Source: Zea mays
Lineage: Eukaryota; Streptophyta; Magnoliopsida; Poales; Poaceae
Assembly: GCF_902167145.1 (NCBI RefSeq)
Contig: NC_050098.1
Coordinates: 81,260,207-81,324,206, forward strand
Direction: 5' to 3'
Length of the DNA: 64,000 bases
In this document: positions 34,720 through 45,740 of the stretch, one piece after another
How positions within the stretch are numbered: the stretch's first letter is position 1
Layout: the number at the start of each line of letters is the position of its first letter
Made by a program: the position numbers and the translations under genes
The notes under the pieces: model-generated
Told to the model about the DNA's origin: nothing
What the model saw: the letters and a program-made list of their open reading frames with translations, nothing else
Databases searched by the model: none

Positions 34720-35275
34720 TGGAGTCATTACTAGGGCAACCGACATGGAAGGACACGAAGCCTACTATTACGGGAAAATCAAAAATATAATCGAGATTAC
34801 ATTTGCTGGAAATAAGCCTTTAGCGCTAGTTTTCTTTGAGTGTAAATGGTATGACCCGAAGTATTATAGGACCGAATTTGGGATGACACAGATCCAACCT
34901 GAGAAATTGCTTCAAGGACACGACACGTATATCCTTGCCCATCAAGCAGACCAAGTTTATTTCTCGACATATCCATGCAAAAAGTTGTCTAAATGGAGGG
35001 TTGTGTACAATGTAAATCCCCGCGAACGCCTATACACTCCTGGTGAGGACGAATATCAAATTGGTCACCTTGAGCAGGTTGATGAGGTGTTTCAAGAAGA
35101 AGAGTTGCCAACTAGTTTTCATATTGATCCTGCACCGGCATTAGATTCTCTAGTTGCAGACGTTAACGACTTAACTTTTCCCGAGAGACGGAGAAGACAA
35201 CCTGTTAGGAGAAAAGTTACATGGCGACCTCTGCATAGAAGAGAACAAATAGATCCTGATTTTGATGATATTTAA
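34720..35275 (+). pseudogene. C-terminal part of the CACTA TnpD-like transposase (DUF4216-like)
   Basis: The open frame that ends at 35275 contains YYYGKIKNIIEITFAGNKP, then FFECKWYDPKYYRTEFGM, HQADQVYFSTYPC and WRVVYNVNPRERLY, the pattern of DUF4216, which lies at the C-terminus of many CACTA transposases. The frame is open from 34613, but the part before about 34740 repeats the end of the N-terminal gene. It ends RREQIDPDFDDI. It is out of frame with the N-terminal half, so they no longer form one protein. Confidence 0.8.
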
Positions 35276-35369
35276 CAAGTAAAGTTGTTTTGTTATTTCA
35301 TTTGTTTATATTTTAAGTATTATGTCATTTTTGATGCACTAATGAATAATTTCTTATTTTTTATGCAGG

Positions 35370-37798
35370 ATGCCGCCAAAATCAAAGAAGTCAGTGAAGG
35401 GGTTGTTCAAGGGCCTGGGCCTTTTTCAGGGCAGTTCTTCGAGCAGCAGCAGACGTCGAGAGCTGTTGAGCGCGGTACATGGAGATGAGGTAACATATCT
35501 TGTACAAATAAATTTGTTTACATATTTACAAATAAATCTTGAGTTGTATGTACCAGGATGAGCAGCACACTGAGGAGCAGCACATTGAGGAGGAGCAGCA
35601 CAATGAGGCTGAGCAACACAATGAGGAGGTGGAGCACAATGAGGAGGTGGAGCACGTGACATGGGACCAGGCCGCACAGCATCACCAGCCATGGGACCAG
35701 TGGGACCACCAAAGAGAGCAGCAACAGGCGTGGGACCAGTGGGGCCAACAGGGCGAACCGGCTGACAACCCGATGGATGATGGCTCGGGAGGCTCTTCAG
35801 CGACACGCACATGTCGCTCAAGAAAAAGCCACTCAGTAAAGCCTCGTCACACGATAGAGCGAGAGGCTGATAGGACTTTAATCATGCCACATGGAGATCG
35901 GTGAGTGTAATATATTAACTTATCTCATATAACTATTATGTGTATTATTAATGTTTTTGTGTAATGCAGGAATTGGGAGGACCTGTCCTTCGACGGCAAG
36001 GGACACCACACTCAGGTTAACCTTACGTTGGGTTCTCTTTGCCGCCTTCACTACCCTGGTATAGTGAAGGTGTCAAACGGTGATACCGAGGATGAGGTGC
36101 TCGTCAGTACCCGGACGAGTACAAGTTTAAAAAGGAACGAAACCACACCGACAGACAGGGACTTGTGCGTAATGACTTTTGGGTATGAATTCTTTATTAT
36201 TTTTGTTATGTTTCTTAATATTGTAAATCTATGACTTATACCATTGTATTTGTATTCTTTATGTTGTAGCTTCGATATCGGTTGCCTGACGGAGAGGATT
36301 ACATGGGGCACGCTGAACGTGTCTTCCAAAATAATGCAAAGAAGCTGGTGAAGGATGCCATATACTATGCGAGAATTCAGGCTACAAACCTGTATTTTCA
36401 AAAGCATCCAGAAGAAGCAGGCCCCTTGAGTAAAAAGGAAGGGTCCTCAAGATATATTTGACTGAGGATCAATATCGTGAGGTTAGTATTTAATTTGTTT
36501 TACCCTTTATATTGATTGTTGTGATTGATATAATATGTAACATTGTGTGTGCAGGTGATGGTTCCATGGATGGCGCCCGTGCCTGATGCGTACTATGCTT
36601 GGTGCCGATATTGGGCTTCCGAAGGCTTCCAGAAAGCGTCAGCGCATCACAGACAATGTCGAGGAACCAATCCTAACCACAAGTTTGGCGGTGATGACAT
36701 GATACGAAAAGCTAAAAGAATGGTAAGTTTGATCTAGCTATGTCGATCAACAAATAGTACGATTTCTTATGAATGTGTTTTGTTTATATAGGAAGCTACA
36801 AGTGGCCAGAAGCCTAGTGACATTGAGGTCTACCAGGAGGGCCACAAAGGACCAGACCCGAACAACCCTGACCAGCTCTACAGCCAGACAGCCACGGATC
36901 ACTTGGTAAGTTTTGGCCCAAAAGTACAAACGTTCAAAGTATAGAAATTCCTGCATTTGTAAGGTTGTGAATGATGTATAGGCGGCATATGGGGAGGAGA
37001 TGGTTCGTCGCCATGGCCCTGACTTCGACTGGCGTCATGAACCGGTGGATCCCTCGGTGGTGTACGCAAGTGGTGGTGGCAAAGCACATGGACGGTAAGC
37101 TCTAACTTATGAAATTATATGGTTGACACTAAATTGATTATGCAGTAATAACATTTTTTGAATCACTTATAGATACGCACTCTTCGATGGATTCATTGAC
37201 TCGTCGTCGGTGAGATCTCAGAGGACGGGTTCGTCTTCCCGTAGCTCATGCTCTCGTTGACCGAACGAGCAGGAGTTGGAGATTATGAGGATGCGTGAAG
37301 AGATGAGACAACAACGCGAATTTATGGAGGCTTGCAATGCCCATAACCAAGCCATGTATCAAGTGAGTACACATAATCCGAACTCTAAATTATTATATTT
37401 CAATACAACATCTTCAGTAGTAACACATATGTTTAACAGTTAATGCAGCAACAGAGCATGGCAACAAATTTTCCACCGCCACCACAATGGAGCCAATTTG
37501 CAAACACACCGGTTCCACCACCACAGTTCAACACCCCTCCGCCACATATACCTGCACCTGGAGATAGGGTACGTTTCATAACTCTCGATTAATTTATACA
37601 CTTGTATACTTTTTGATATTTGTATTTAACGTGTTGATATTTGCTAACTTGCATAGGTTACGCCTGAAGCGGGTGGTAGTGGGTCTGATCCCGCAGCAGG
37701 GACTGGATTTGTTGACTCGCTCTTCGCATTCCCTCCTCCTGGTGGTGGTGGCAGCAGCGGTCAAAGCTCTAACCACCCAAGTGGTGGTTATCTCTAAA
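35370..37798 (+). pseudogene. TnpA-like CACTA gene (Transposase_24 type), multi-exon
   Basis: Starts MPPKSKKSVKGLFKGLGLF at 35370, just after a CAG acceptor. Exon 1 ends at 35489 and exon 2 (35557-35900) is a Gln/Glu/His-rich low-complexity part with DQWDHQREQQQAWDQW. Exon 3 starts at 35970 (NWEDLSFDGKG). Later exons encode RYRLPDGEDYMGHAERVF, AWCRYWASEGFQKASAHH, GPDPNNPDQLYSQTATDHL, EEMVRRHGPDFDW and a Pro/Gly-rich end stopping at 37798. Introns are short with GT/AG borders (for example 36721-36791, 36906-36981). A one-base shift near 36435 and an in-frame TGA near 37258 damage it. TnpA-type proteins bind the subterminal repeats and help cut the ends. The border at about 36183 is uncertain. 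Confidence 0.8.
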
Positions 37799-38064
37799 CA
37801 CTTGAACTCGTGCTCGTTATGTTTTAACTCCTGGACGTTATATTTGTGTAAACACTTGATCTTAACTCATATCAGAAATGTTTGTGTATGTTATGTGACG
37901 GATTTAACCTATAATGCGTTTGTGATGTGTATGTTCATGTGGATGATATATATGTTTGTGATGTGTATGTTTTGTGATGTGTATGTTCATGTGAATGATA
38001 TATATATTTTGTCATATGTTTGTCTGTGGAGAAATATCTAATTTGGTGTTGCTGTTGCAGAATT

Positions 38065-38465
38065 ATAGATTAACTCCCGTCGGCCCAGTTAATCCCCATC
38101 GGTTTGACCATAGCCGACGGGCATTAACTATTAATTCCCGTCGGCCCAGTTAATCCCCGTCGGCTGACTGGGCCGACGGGAATTAACAATTAATTCTCGT
38201 CGGTTGGTAGGGCCGATGGGAATTAATTGATAACGCCCGTCGGTTCTCCTGGCCGATGAGGATTAGCCATAACTCCCGTCGGCCATTGGCTAGCCGACGG
38301 GGATTAATTATTCCCGTCAGCCGCCGACGGGAATAACCGTATCCCCGACATCTGACGCCTGTCGGCTAACAACCGACGGGAATAAGCCATAAACCGACGG
38401 GAATAGGTAATTCCCGTCGGTTTAAGGCTTATTCCCGCCGGTTCCTGGCCGACGGGAATTAATTG
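38065..38465 (+). repeat. CACTA 3' subterminal repeats
   Basis: More than ten copies of CCCGTCGG or its inverse CCGACGGG, several as inverted pairs (for example GCCGACGGGAATTA facing TAATTCCCGTCGGC). They mirror the 5' array. They would serve as TnpA binding sites. Confidence 0.87.
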
Positions 38466-38478
38466 ATTTCCTGTAGTG

Positions 38479-38730
38479 TAACGGAGCAATCGACTTAAGT
38501 CGGCGATGACTTAAGGCGGTATGACATGCTCACGCTTACTGAACTCAGGGTGACCACTATACCCTACTAACGAAACAATTGACTTAAGTCAGCAACGACT
38601 TAAGGTGGTATGACATGCTCATACATAACTCAGGGAGACTACTATACCCTGCTAACAGAGCAGTCAGATTAAGTCGGTAGTGACTTAAATCGGCATGGCG
38701 CACTCACGCCTACTCGATCCAACACAAGCA
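38479..38730 (+). repeat. 89-bp tandem repeats in element C, right block
   Basis: Continuation of the array at 31664-31966 after the CACTA element. About two and a half more diverged units (GACTTAAGTCGG, CTATACCCT) are visible. The last unit fades near 38730. Confidence 0.85.
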
Positions 38731-39097
38731 CGTTTGCAATTACTCATCTTAGGGCGATCTCTATGCCTCGCGAAATAAGAAAAAAATTCAAAATCATCAC
38801 ACTGCATTTACTTCTGCAATTGTATCTACTGTTGGATTCTAACAACAGGAAAATAATAATGGCATTCAGTACTGAAAACGCTTTCTGACATAATATTCGA
38901 GCACACTAACCACATATACAAGGCATTCAGTGTTGCTACTTGGTAATGTTTTTCTCATGACCGACCGATGAAGAGGGGCGACTCGAAGAATCAGGAGCAG
39001 CATTCACATCTGCCACTATGTCGTCAGGAACAATCACACTGGGTCTCCTCATCAAGATTCGCCCTGCGCGAATGGCTTTGTCCATAGCTCTGTCACG
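38731..39097. other. 3' region of element C between repeats and antisense gene
   Basis: No gene seen. The sequence is of medium GC content and contains only short open frames. It belongs to the element C 3' non-coding region. Confidence 0.5.
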
Positions 39098-40188
39098 CTA
39101 GGCCCTCAAAGTAGCGAAAGTGTCTTCAGCAGCCTTGACAGCCAGCCGAGCAGTTTCTAGCTCCTGGACGACTGATCTCTTGGAAGCGCACAGATCCTTG
39201 ATGACAAAATCTTTGCTCGACACCAATTGCCTAAGGCGAATCTTATCATCCAGGGACTCTTGCAGCTTATAACGATGATTATCCAAGTCCTCCATGGTGA
39301 AATGATGGCTCCTCTCTAAGATAGTCAAAGAGTTGCTGGCATCGCGATATAACTTGTCAAGGTTGTCACGAGAAGTTGCAAGGACACGTTTTTCCTCCTA
39401 CAGACAAGAATCAGTTCTCCAACGTCAAGCAAGCATTAAGAACACAATAGAGAAAGTCAAGTAAAGCTTAATTCATTGGCCATCTTTTCAGAGTCAAGCT
39501 GAGGATTGAGAGTGGAATTCAGCATGTTGGCATCATTCAGAGAAGCAGAAACCTGGGCCAAGTCCATCTGACCTTGAGAATATTTCTCTTCAAGATCAGA
39601 GTACCGACGGTCCATATCTAGCAAGAAACGGTCAAACAAGGGTGTTCAGCCAAGAAGCAGATCAGTCAAGTAGCCAAGGAAGAAACAAAGGGCACTAACC
39701 AGCATTCGCCATCTCCAAGTCAGATACCCACTGCTGAAGCAGCACTGGATTCCAATGTGTTAGAGACAGAACTCTTTCTGGGACAGAGGCACCCTGTGAT
39801 CTCAGCTGACCAGCCATCTCGTCAACCAATGCCTAACATTGAAAACAAATGAGTGTAATAACAGTATTTTACCCAGAGTATAGTGAGGTCAGAAAAAACC
39901 AAATTACCTGGAGATTGGAGAAGAACGAAGGAACCCCCAAATCATGGGAATTCAGTTGGTGACTTGATGAAGGATTACCAACCGAAGCAATTTGCAGAGC
40001 ATCAGTGGGGACCAATTCAGCGTCACCAGCAGAAATCAAAACTCTATCATCAGGTGCGCCGGCCTCCTAGGCAACCTCCTGACCCGAAACTCGTGCTGCT
40101 ACCATGCAACCAGAATGTGGAGGAGAAGACCCGACGTGAACATCCATGGAAGTATGAGAAGGAGAATCCGCTCGGACACCCTTGGGGG

Positions 40189-40193
40189 CTGGG
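40189..40193. repeat. Target site duplication CTGGG, left copy (solo LTR)
   Basis: CTGGG before the LTR start TGATAGCACC; matching CTGGG at 41446-41450. Confidence 0.9.
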
Positions 40194-41445
40194 TGATAGC
40201 ACCTAGAGGGGGGGGGGTGAATAGGTGATCCTGTCAATTTCAAAACTTAAGCCACAAAACTTTGATTAAGTGTTAGCACAGTTAATGCCAAGTGGCTAGA
40301 GAGAAGATCTTGCACAATAGGATAATCACAAGGAGTTCAACACAGAGAAGACACAGTGATTTATCCCGTGGTTCGGCCAAGTACAAAACTTGCCTACTCC
40401 ACGTTGTGGCGTCCCAACGGACGAGAGTTGCACTCAACTCCTCTCAAGTGATCCAATGATCAACTTGAATACCACAGTGTTATGCTTTTCTTTCAATATC
40501 TCGTTTGCGAGGAATCTCCACAACTTGGAGTCTCTCGCCCTTACACTTGAGATTCACAAAGAAATACGGAGTAAGGGAGAGAAGCAACACACACAAATCC
40601 ACAGCAAAATGCGCACACACACGGCCAAGAATCGAGCTCAAAAGACTATCTCAAGTTTCTCACAAGAACGGAGCTCGAATCACTTAGAATGACAATCGGA
40701 TGCGCAAAGACTGAGTGTGGATGATCAGGAATGCTCTAAGGTTGCTTGGTCATCTCCTCCATGCGCCTAGGGGTCCCTTTTATAGCCCCAAGGCAGCTAG
40801 GAGCCGTTGAGAGCAAATCCAGAAGGCCAATCTTGCCTTCTGTCGTCGGGCGCACCGGACAGTCCGGTGCACACCGGACACTGTCCGGTGCCCGATTTAT
40901 TTCCATAAACAGCGCAGCCGACCGTTGCCGACCGTTGCAGATCTGGCGCACCGGACAGTCCGGTGCACACCGGACAGTCCGATGCCTACTTCCGACCGTT
41001 GGCCAGACCACGTGTCGCGCGCAGATTCTGCGGCCGACCGTTGGCTCGGCCGACCGTTGACTCACCGGACAGTCCGGTGCACACCGGACAGTCCGGTGAA
41101 TTTTAGCCGTACGCCGTCGGCAAATTCCCGAGAGCAGCGTCTTCAGGTCGAGGCAGCCTGGCGCACCGGACACTGTCCGGTGCACCACCGGACAGTCCGG
41201 TGCCCCAGACTGAAACAGCCTCTTGGCTGTACACAGCCAACTCTCTTCTTTTCTTCTTCTTCCTGTTTCTAATACTTAGACAAGTATATTAGTACACAAA
41301 ACCAATGTACTAAGACTTAGAAACATACCTTTGCTCTAGATTTGCACTTTGTTCATCCATGGGCATTGATTCACGTTTAAGCACTTGTGTTGACACTCAA
41401 TCACCAAAATACTTAGAAATGGCCCAAGGGCACATTTCCCTTTCA
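40194..41445 (-). mobile_element. Sirevirus-type solo LTR (1,252 bp)
   Basis: On the minus strand it starts TGAAAGGGAAATGTGCCC and ends CTATCA; the plus-strand edges are TGATAGCACC and CCCTTTCA. A 5 bp duplication CTGGG flanks it. It carries several copies of the palindrome CACCGGACAGTCCGGTG and its tandem form, which is known from LTRs of Sirevirus Ty1/copia elements. A minus-strand CTATAAAAGGG TATA box lies at about 40777-40787, downstream of the palindromes in the LTR's own orientation. No internal region remains, so it is a solo LTR. It splits the antisense gene of element C. Confidence 0.9.
40850..41215. repeat. CACCGGACAGTCCGGTG palindrome array in the solo LTR
   Basis: At least eight full or near-full copies, often in the pair CACCGGACAGTCCGGTG-CACACCGGACA..., spaced by single-copy DNA. 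Each is a perfect or almost perfect palindrome. In Sireviruses such motifs lie upstream of the TATA box; regulatory function is inferred. Confidence 0.85.
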
Positions 41446-41934
41446 CTGGGTCATAGCTCGCGCTGCCCACCTGAGCCGGATCATCACCGGCAACACCCTC
41501 GGGGCTGGGTAAACGCAAGCGCCATCCTTGGGGACCGAGTTCTTTGTAGCAGCCACCTCTAAGGCTGAAGGATTTTCAACCACTTCCATAGGAACGGAGC
41601 AATCCAGATCAGCCTCCTGACTCTTAAAACCGCGCTCCAAGGTCGATGAGGCACGAGACGCTGCTCTGGATAACTCTACCCCGACAGCAGGCACGTCAGC
41701 ACAAATTTCCATCATTCCACCATCTGCCGGCTCCGACGACAGGTCTTCAGGGACCTTATCTTCGATAGCCTGATCAAAATTTGCTAGAGACAATTCTTGC
41801 AGACCAACAAGAGCAGACAAAGCTGGAGAAGGAACACCACTACTCTCCCCACTGGCTATATAGCGCCGACTGTTCTTCCGAATTAAGGGGATTTCCTCCT
41901 CCTCTTCCTCATCCTCATCAATAATACGGACAGT

Positions 41935-42036
41935 ACACCCATTGGGATCAGCTCTGACCGGATTACACCCATTGGGGTCAGCATCATCAAGGCCACACCC
42001 ATTGGGGTCAGCATCAGTCGGGTCACACCCATTGGG
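41935..42036 (-). repeat. Four-copy 30-bp tandem repeat inside the antisense gene
   Basis: ACACCCATTGGG occurs at 41935, 41965, 41995 and 42025, exactly 30 bp apart. On the minus strand it encodes repeated PNGC within units such as DADPNGC. The repeat length is a multiple of three, so the frame stays open. The same 12-mer recurs in non-coding DNA at 44969, 45086, 45529 and (one change) 45734. Confidence 0.9.
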
Positions 42037-43559
42037 TTCAGTTTCAATAAAAATTGGCACTAGCACTTCCCCGGTAGCAGGAGCAGAAGGGCCGGCATCC
42101 TGATTCAAGCATGACACTCGCCGAAGACGTCTCTTTTTCTTTTTCTTCCCCTCAGTAGGAGAAGTTGGATGATTGATTCGGCGAGGACGCTTCGGGCGAA
42201 TACTATCAGATCTCTGAATGTCCAAAGTTTTTCCAGACTCTGGGATGGGTGCTACAGCTAGTGTTTCAACAGGGACCGAATCAGAGGAATCCTCAGCCAA
42301 CATGTCTAGCATGGCACTTATTTCTATGTCACTCGGATTTAAAGGCATCTCAAAATGAACCTGCCTCTCGTCATCGGGGATTTCACCAAGCGAAATAACC
42401 AAAGCCTCAACCTCTTCGGGAGAAGGTCGCACTCTAAGGCCCAAACCACTGTCACCAAGAGGAGGATTTGACACAAAATTGATGAAAGCCTTGGAAGGAT
42501 GCAGACTCCAGGCTGAATATGCAACAGGAGCACCGATATTCGACACCTTGCCTCTAACGTTCATTTCAAGCCGGCTTACCAGATCCACAACAGGAATCCT
42601 TCTGTTGGTAACCCGGGTCGAATCAATGAGGCCACGATACAAATAAGCTCGGTACGCTCTGTCTTTTAGTGGTTGAATGTTCTTAAAAACAAAATCAGCA
42701 ACCAGAGCCTTGGCAGTCAGACCCTTCTTCAACAATCCAACCTCGGCAAGCAGAGCCTCGACCTCAGCTACCTCCAAGTCAGTGGGGGGTTCTGTCCAAC
42801 TTGGAGTGCGAACATCTGGCTGTCTTCCTGACCGAGGGGGGAGAGAATTCCCGTGATTCTCTATGATAAACCATTACAGGCGCCATCCTTTGATGCTGTC
42901 CTTGAGTGGGATATTGAGGTACTCGGTTTTCCTCCCACGACGCATCTCCAAACTCGCACCCCCACGAGCTAGTGCTGTCCCCCGGCCATCCCAGGCCGAC
43001 AGTGATACAAGTATTTCCACAAGCCAAAGTGTGGCAAAATACCAAGGAAGGCATCACACAAATGAACAAAAACGGAAACTTGCAGAATAAAATTGGGATT
43101 CAGATGGGTTAGATTCAAATGATAGAAATCAAGGAGACCGCGGAAGAAAGGAGAAATAGGAAGAGCAAGGCCGCGGATGAGGAAAGGAATATAAATAACG
43201 GATTCGTGGGTGTCCTCTGTCGGGACAGTGACCCCACGGTAGATCCGCCAAGAACAAAGTTCCTTCAGAGGAAGAACTCCAACGGATACAAGGTGAAGAA
43301 GGTCGGACTCAAAAACAATAGACATGTGATTACCTGCGAAAGGCAACTGGCTGTTGGGATCGATGGGAGGAATGGTTGCGACAGATGAACTCTGAGTCTT
43401 CCGCTTGGGCGCCATCTCAATCTTGCTGGCGAGCGGGGCGGAAGCAATATCGCAAGAAAGCAGAGAAGGTCTGGATGCAGAAAAGCAAGACTAGGGCTTA
43501 GAATACAGAGGCATGCGACGACGCAATGCAAATGGGGTTTTCCCGGGCCAGATGCCATT

Positions 43560-43990
43560 TCTAAAAAGCGCCCAGTCATCACTCAACTGTTATTTCGCCA
43601 ACGCTGGCGTGCCATGTCATCACTCGGCCGTTATTTCCAAAACGGCCGACGTGGCCCAATATAACTCAGCTGTTATTTCTAAAAACGCTGACGTTACCAG
43701 TCTTCACTCGGTCGCTGTTTCCAAAGCGGCTGACATGGCCTGTTATCACTCGGCTGTTATCTCTAAAACACCGACGTCACTAGTAACCGCTCGGTCGTTA
43801 TTTCTAAAACACCAACATGGCACGTTATCACTCGGCTGTTATTTCTAAAACGCCGACATCACCAGTAATCACTCGGCCGTTATTCCTAAAGCGACGATGC
43901 GGCTCTAAAGGACTCGGCTGTTACCTCTAAAACGCCAACGTCGCAAAAAGGGAAAACCACTCGGTCACCACCTCTGAAAATACTAACAGT
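43560..43990. repeat. Degenerate 41-43 bp tandem repeats near the start of the antisense gene
   Basis: Roughly ten units around the core CACTCGGCTGTTATTTCTAAAACGCCGAC. Spacing of successive CACTCGG words is about 41-43 bp. It lies directly upstream of the antisense ATG at 43415, where a promoter would be. No gene recognised in it. Confidence 0.8.
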
Positions 43991-44355
43991 AAATCAGCTG
44001 TTTTTTCTCTATGAATATGCAGGCAAATCTAAAACGTGACTCGATGATTCCAAGTCGTTTCTCAAGCATTAGATCCAAGAACAAAAGCTGCATTAAGCAT
44101 AAATACGATCGACCGATCGACGAGAAAGCAAAGGAGCGCACACAGAATGGGGCGAAATCTTCTTCATTATAAAGGGAGGGGAAGTATTACCAAACTTAAA
44201 AAACCAACTCATTATGAGTTGGTTTTCTTCCCACTGTTCGACACCCTACACTACTACATTACATTTCACTACACTATACTACTAACTACTACTACATTAT
44301 TTCACTAATACTACTTATACTACTAATCTATACTAACATTTATAACCAGTGGCGC

Positions 44356-44763
44356 CTAGCCACTGGCCTTGTTGCTGCCCTTGCTGCTGCCTTTGTTGCC
44401 GTCCCTGCCGTCACCGCTGCCGCCGTCGCCGCCACCCTCGCCACCGTCGCTGTCGCCATTGCCACCGCCTCCGCTGTCTCCGTCGCCCTCGCCATCGCCC
44501 TCCTCGGACGAGTCCGAGGAGACCTCCAACTCATCCGAGCCCTCGAGCCCGGCATGCTTGACGGCCCGGATGTAGGTCCATACCTCTGCGGCGATCCCCT
44601 AGGAGTCGTCTGAATCATGGACCAGCGAGCCCTCTGACTCGGAGGAGAACTCCTCCTCCGAGTACTCCGAGTCGCTGAAGTCATCCGAGGGAGGAGTTGG
44701 ATCGCGTTTCCACTTATCGCCGGAATGATGTGAGGAACTCCCACGTTTCTTGCTCTTGCCCAT
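44356..44763 (-). pseudogene. Second antisense ORF of element C: acidic, Ser/Gly/Asp-rich protein
   Basis: ATG at 44761-44763 opens MGKSKKRGSSSHHSGDKWKR, a basic start that could be a nuclear signal. It is followed by DDFSDSEYSEEEFSSESEGS and, after one in-frame TAG (44599-44601), a Gly/Asp/Ser tail ending NKASG at a stop 44356-44358. In total 135 codons with one internal stop. Not a known domain; a low-complexity acidic protein. It lies on the same strand as and upstream of the long antisense gene. An alternative is chance open frame in GC-rich repeat DNA, but the start and composition argue for a real former gene. Confidence 0.5.
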
Positions 44764-45535
44764 GGTGGAGTGAGAAGGAAGTGAAGAGAGTAAGCAACAA
44801 GCGGCAGTAAGAGATGTGAAGATGCTGGAGAAGCAAGCACACTATTTATAGAAGAAGAAGGCAACCGCTCACCTCCTACCACGGCCACTGAACAGTCGCA
44901 AAAATTCAATATGCAATTCAAACCGTCTGGAAACACGTCAGGCGGCTGGCGCCGTTCCACGTAACACGACACCCATTGGGACTCCAGTCAACTGCTTGGG
45001 CGATATGATTACACTCACGGTCACGTCAAGTTACTACTCAGAAGCAGTTTGCTAAACGCTCAGCACACCAAGCCGTCCCTTGCCTACACCCATTGGGGGG
45101 GACATCCAGGAATTTTCAATAGATTTTCCCAAGCAGTCACATCCATACAGTATACGCAATGAATACCTCAAGACAGAAGGAAGATATCAACAGAGATCAG
45201 AGGAAAGCCAAATATAGCCGATGAGGTACAAGTCTAATCAATAGAAGCATTGAAGCACGAAGTGATATGAAAACTAGCCAAAGGCCATCTACCGAACGTC
45301 CAATCAGTCGCAAATCAAATAAATTGCAAGACCTAACAAGATATGGGCAGATCGCGTGCTCGATCTCAAAGAAAAAAAATGTATGCTGACCTCTAAAGCA
45401 TAATGTTGATGGTACAATGCTGATCTCTAAAGCATTCGACAAAAGGAAAGGATGATATATGAAAAACAGCGTGAGATGAAGACCTTTGAGTGGATTGTTT
45501 TCAAAAATCCACTTAAAGCTTGAGGGCTACACCCA

Positions 45536-45560
45536 TTGGGTGCACCTTTGGTGCACCCAA
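45536..45560. repeat. Hairpin with 11-bp stem, copy 1
   Basis: TTGGGTGCACC, a 3-base loop TTT, then GGTGCACCCAA: a perfect inverted repeat. The second copy at 45741-45765 has loop TTC. Confidence 0.9.
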
Positions 45561-45740
45561 CGAATCATCAACCCCGAGAGGCAGAATGTTAACTTCTAAA
45601 GCATAAGGCGAAACTAAGACAAGGCTGACTTCTAAAAAAGCACAAGTGGAAGATAAAAGTGATTTCTGAGAAGACTTAAAATGAAGACCTTCGAGTGGAT
45701 TATTTACAAAAATCCACTCGAAGCTCGGGGGCTACATCCA

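Larger units (their letters stand above)
31967..38478 (+). mobile_element. CACTA (En/Spm-type) DNA transposon, 6,512 bp
   Basis: It starts CACTACAGGAA and ends TTTCCTGTAGTG, the CACTA terminal inverted repeat. A 3 bp duplication TAA flanks it (31964-31966 and 38479-38481) and rejoining the flanks restores the 89-bp repeat. Both ends carry arrays of ATTCCCGTCGGCC-like subterminal repeats. Inside are a TnpD-like gene with an internal deletion and a TnpA-like multi-exon gene. Probably non-autonomous. Confidence 0.95.
39098..43415 (-). pseudogene. Antisense gene of element C (Transposase_28-like N-terminus, coiled-coil C-terminus)
   Basis: Runs opposite to gag-pol. It starts at 43415 (MAPKRKTQSSS). 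The first block, LLDFYHLNLTHLNPNFILQV and VFVHLCDAFLGILPHFGLWK, matches the domain named 'putative gypsy type transposon' (Transposase_28). A frameshift near 42970 and a TAA at 42874-42876 follow. The frame 42777-41443 continues with a Lys/Arg block (EGKKKKKRRLRRVS), four DPNGC-type repeats and an acidic run. A solo LTR (40194-41445) interrupts. The 3' end at about 40190-39098 reads as exons with GT/AG borders (donor at about 39908, acceptor near 39838; introns near 39700-39625 and 39474-39399) and ends in a coiled coil (EDLDNHRYKLQESLDDKIRL). The function is unknown. Confidence 0.75.

Noticed and set aside
40746..41272. Plus- and minus-strand frames of about 100-150 codons across the palindrome array
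   Set aside because: The encoded repeats (HRTVRCTPD and similar) are translations of the CACCGGACAGTCCGG DNA repeat in an LTR.
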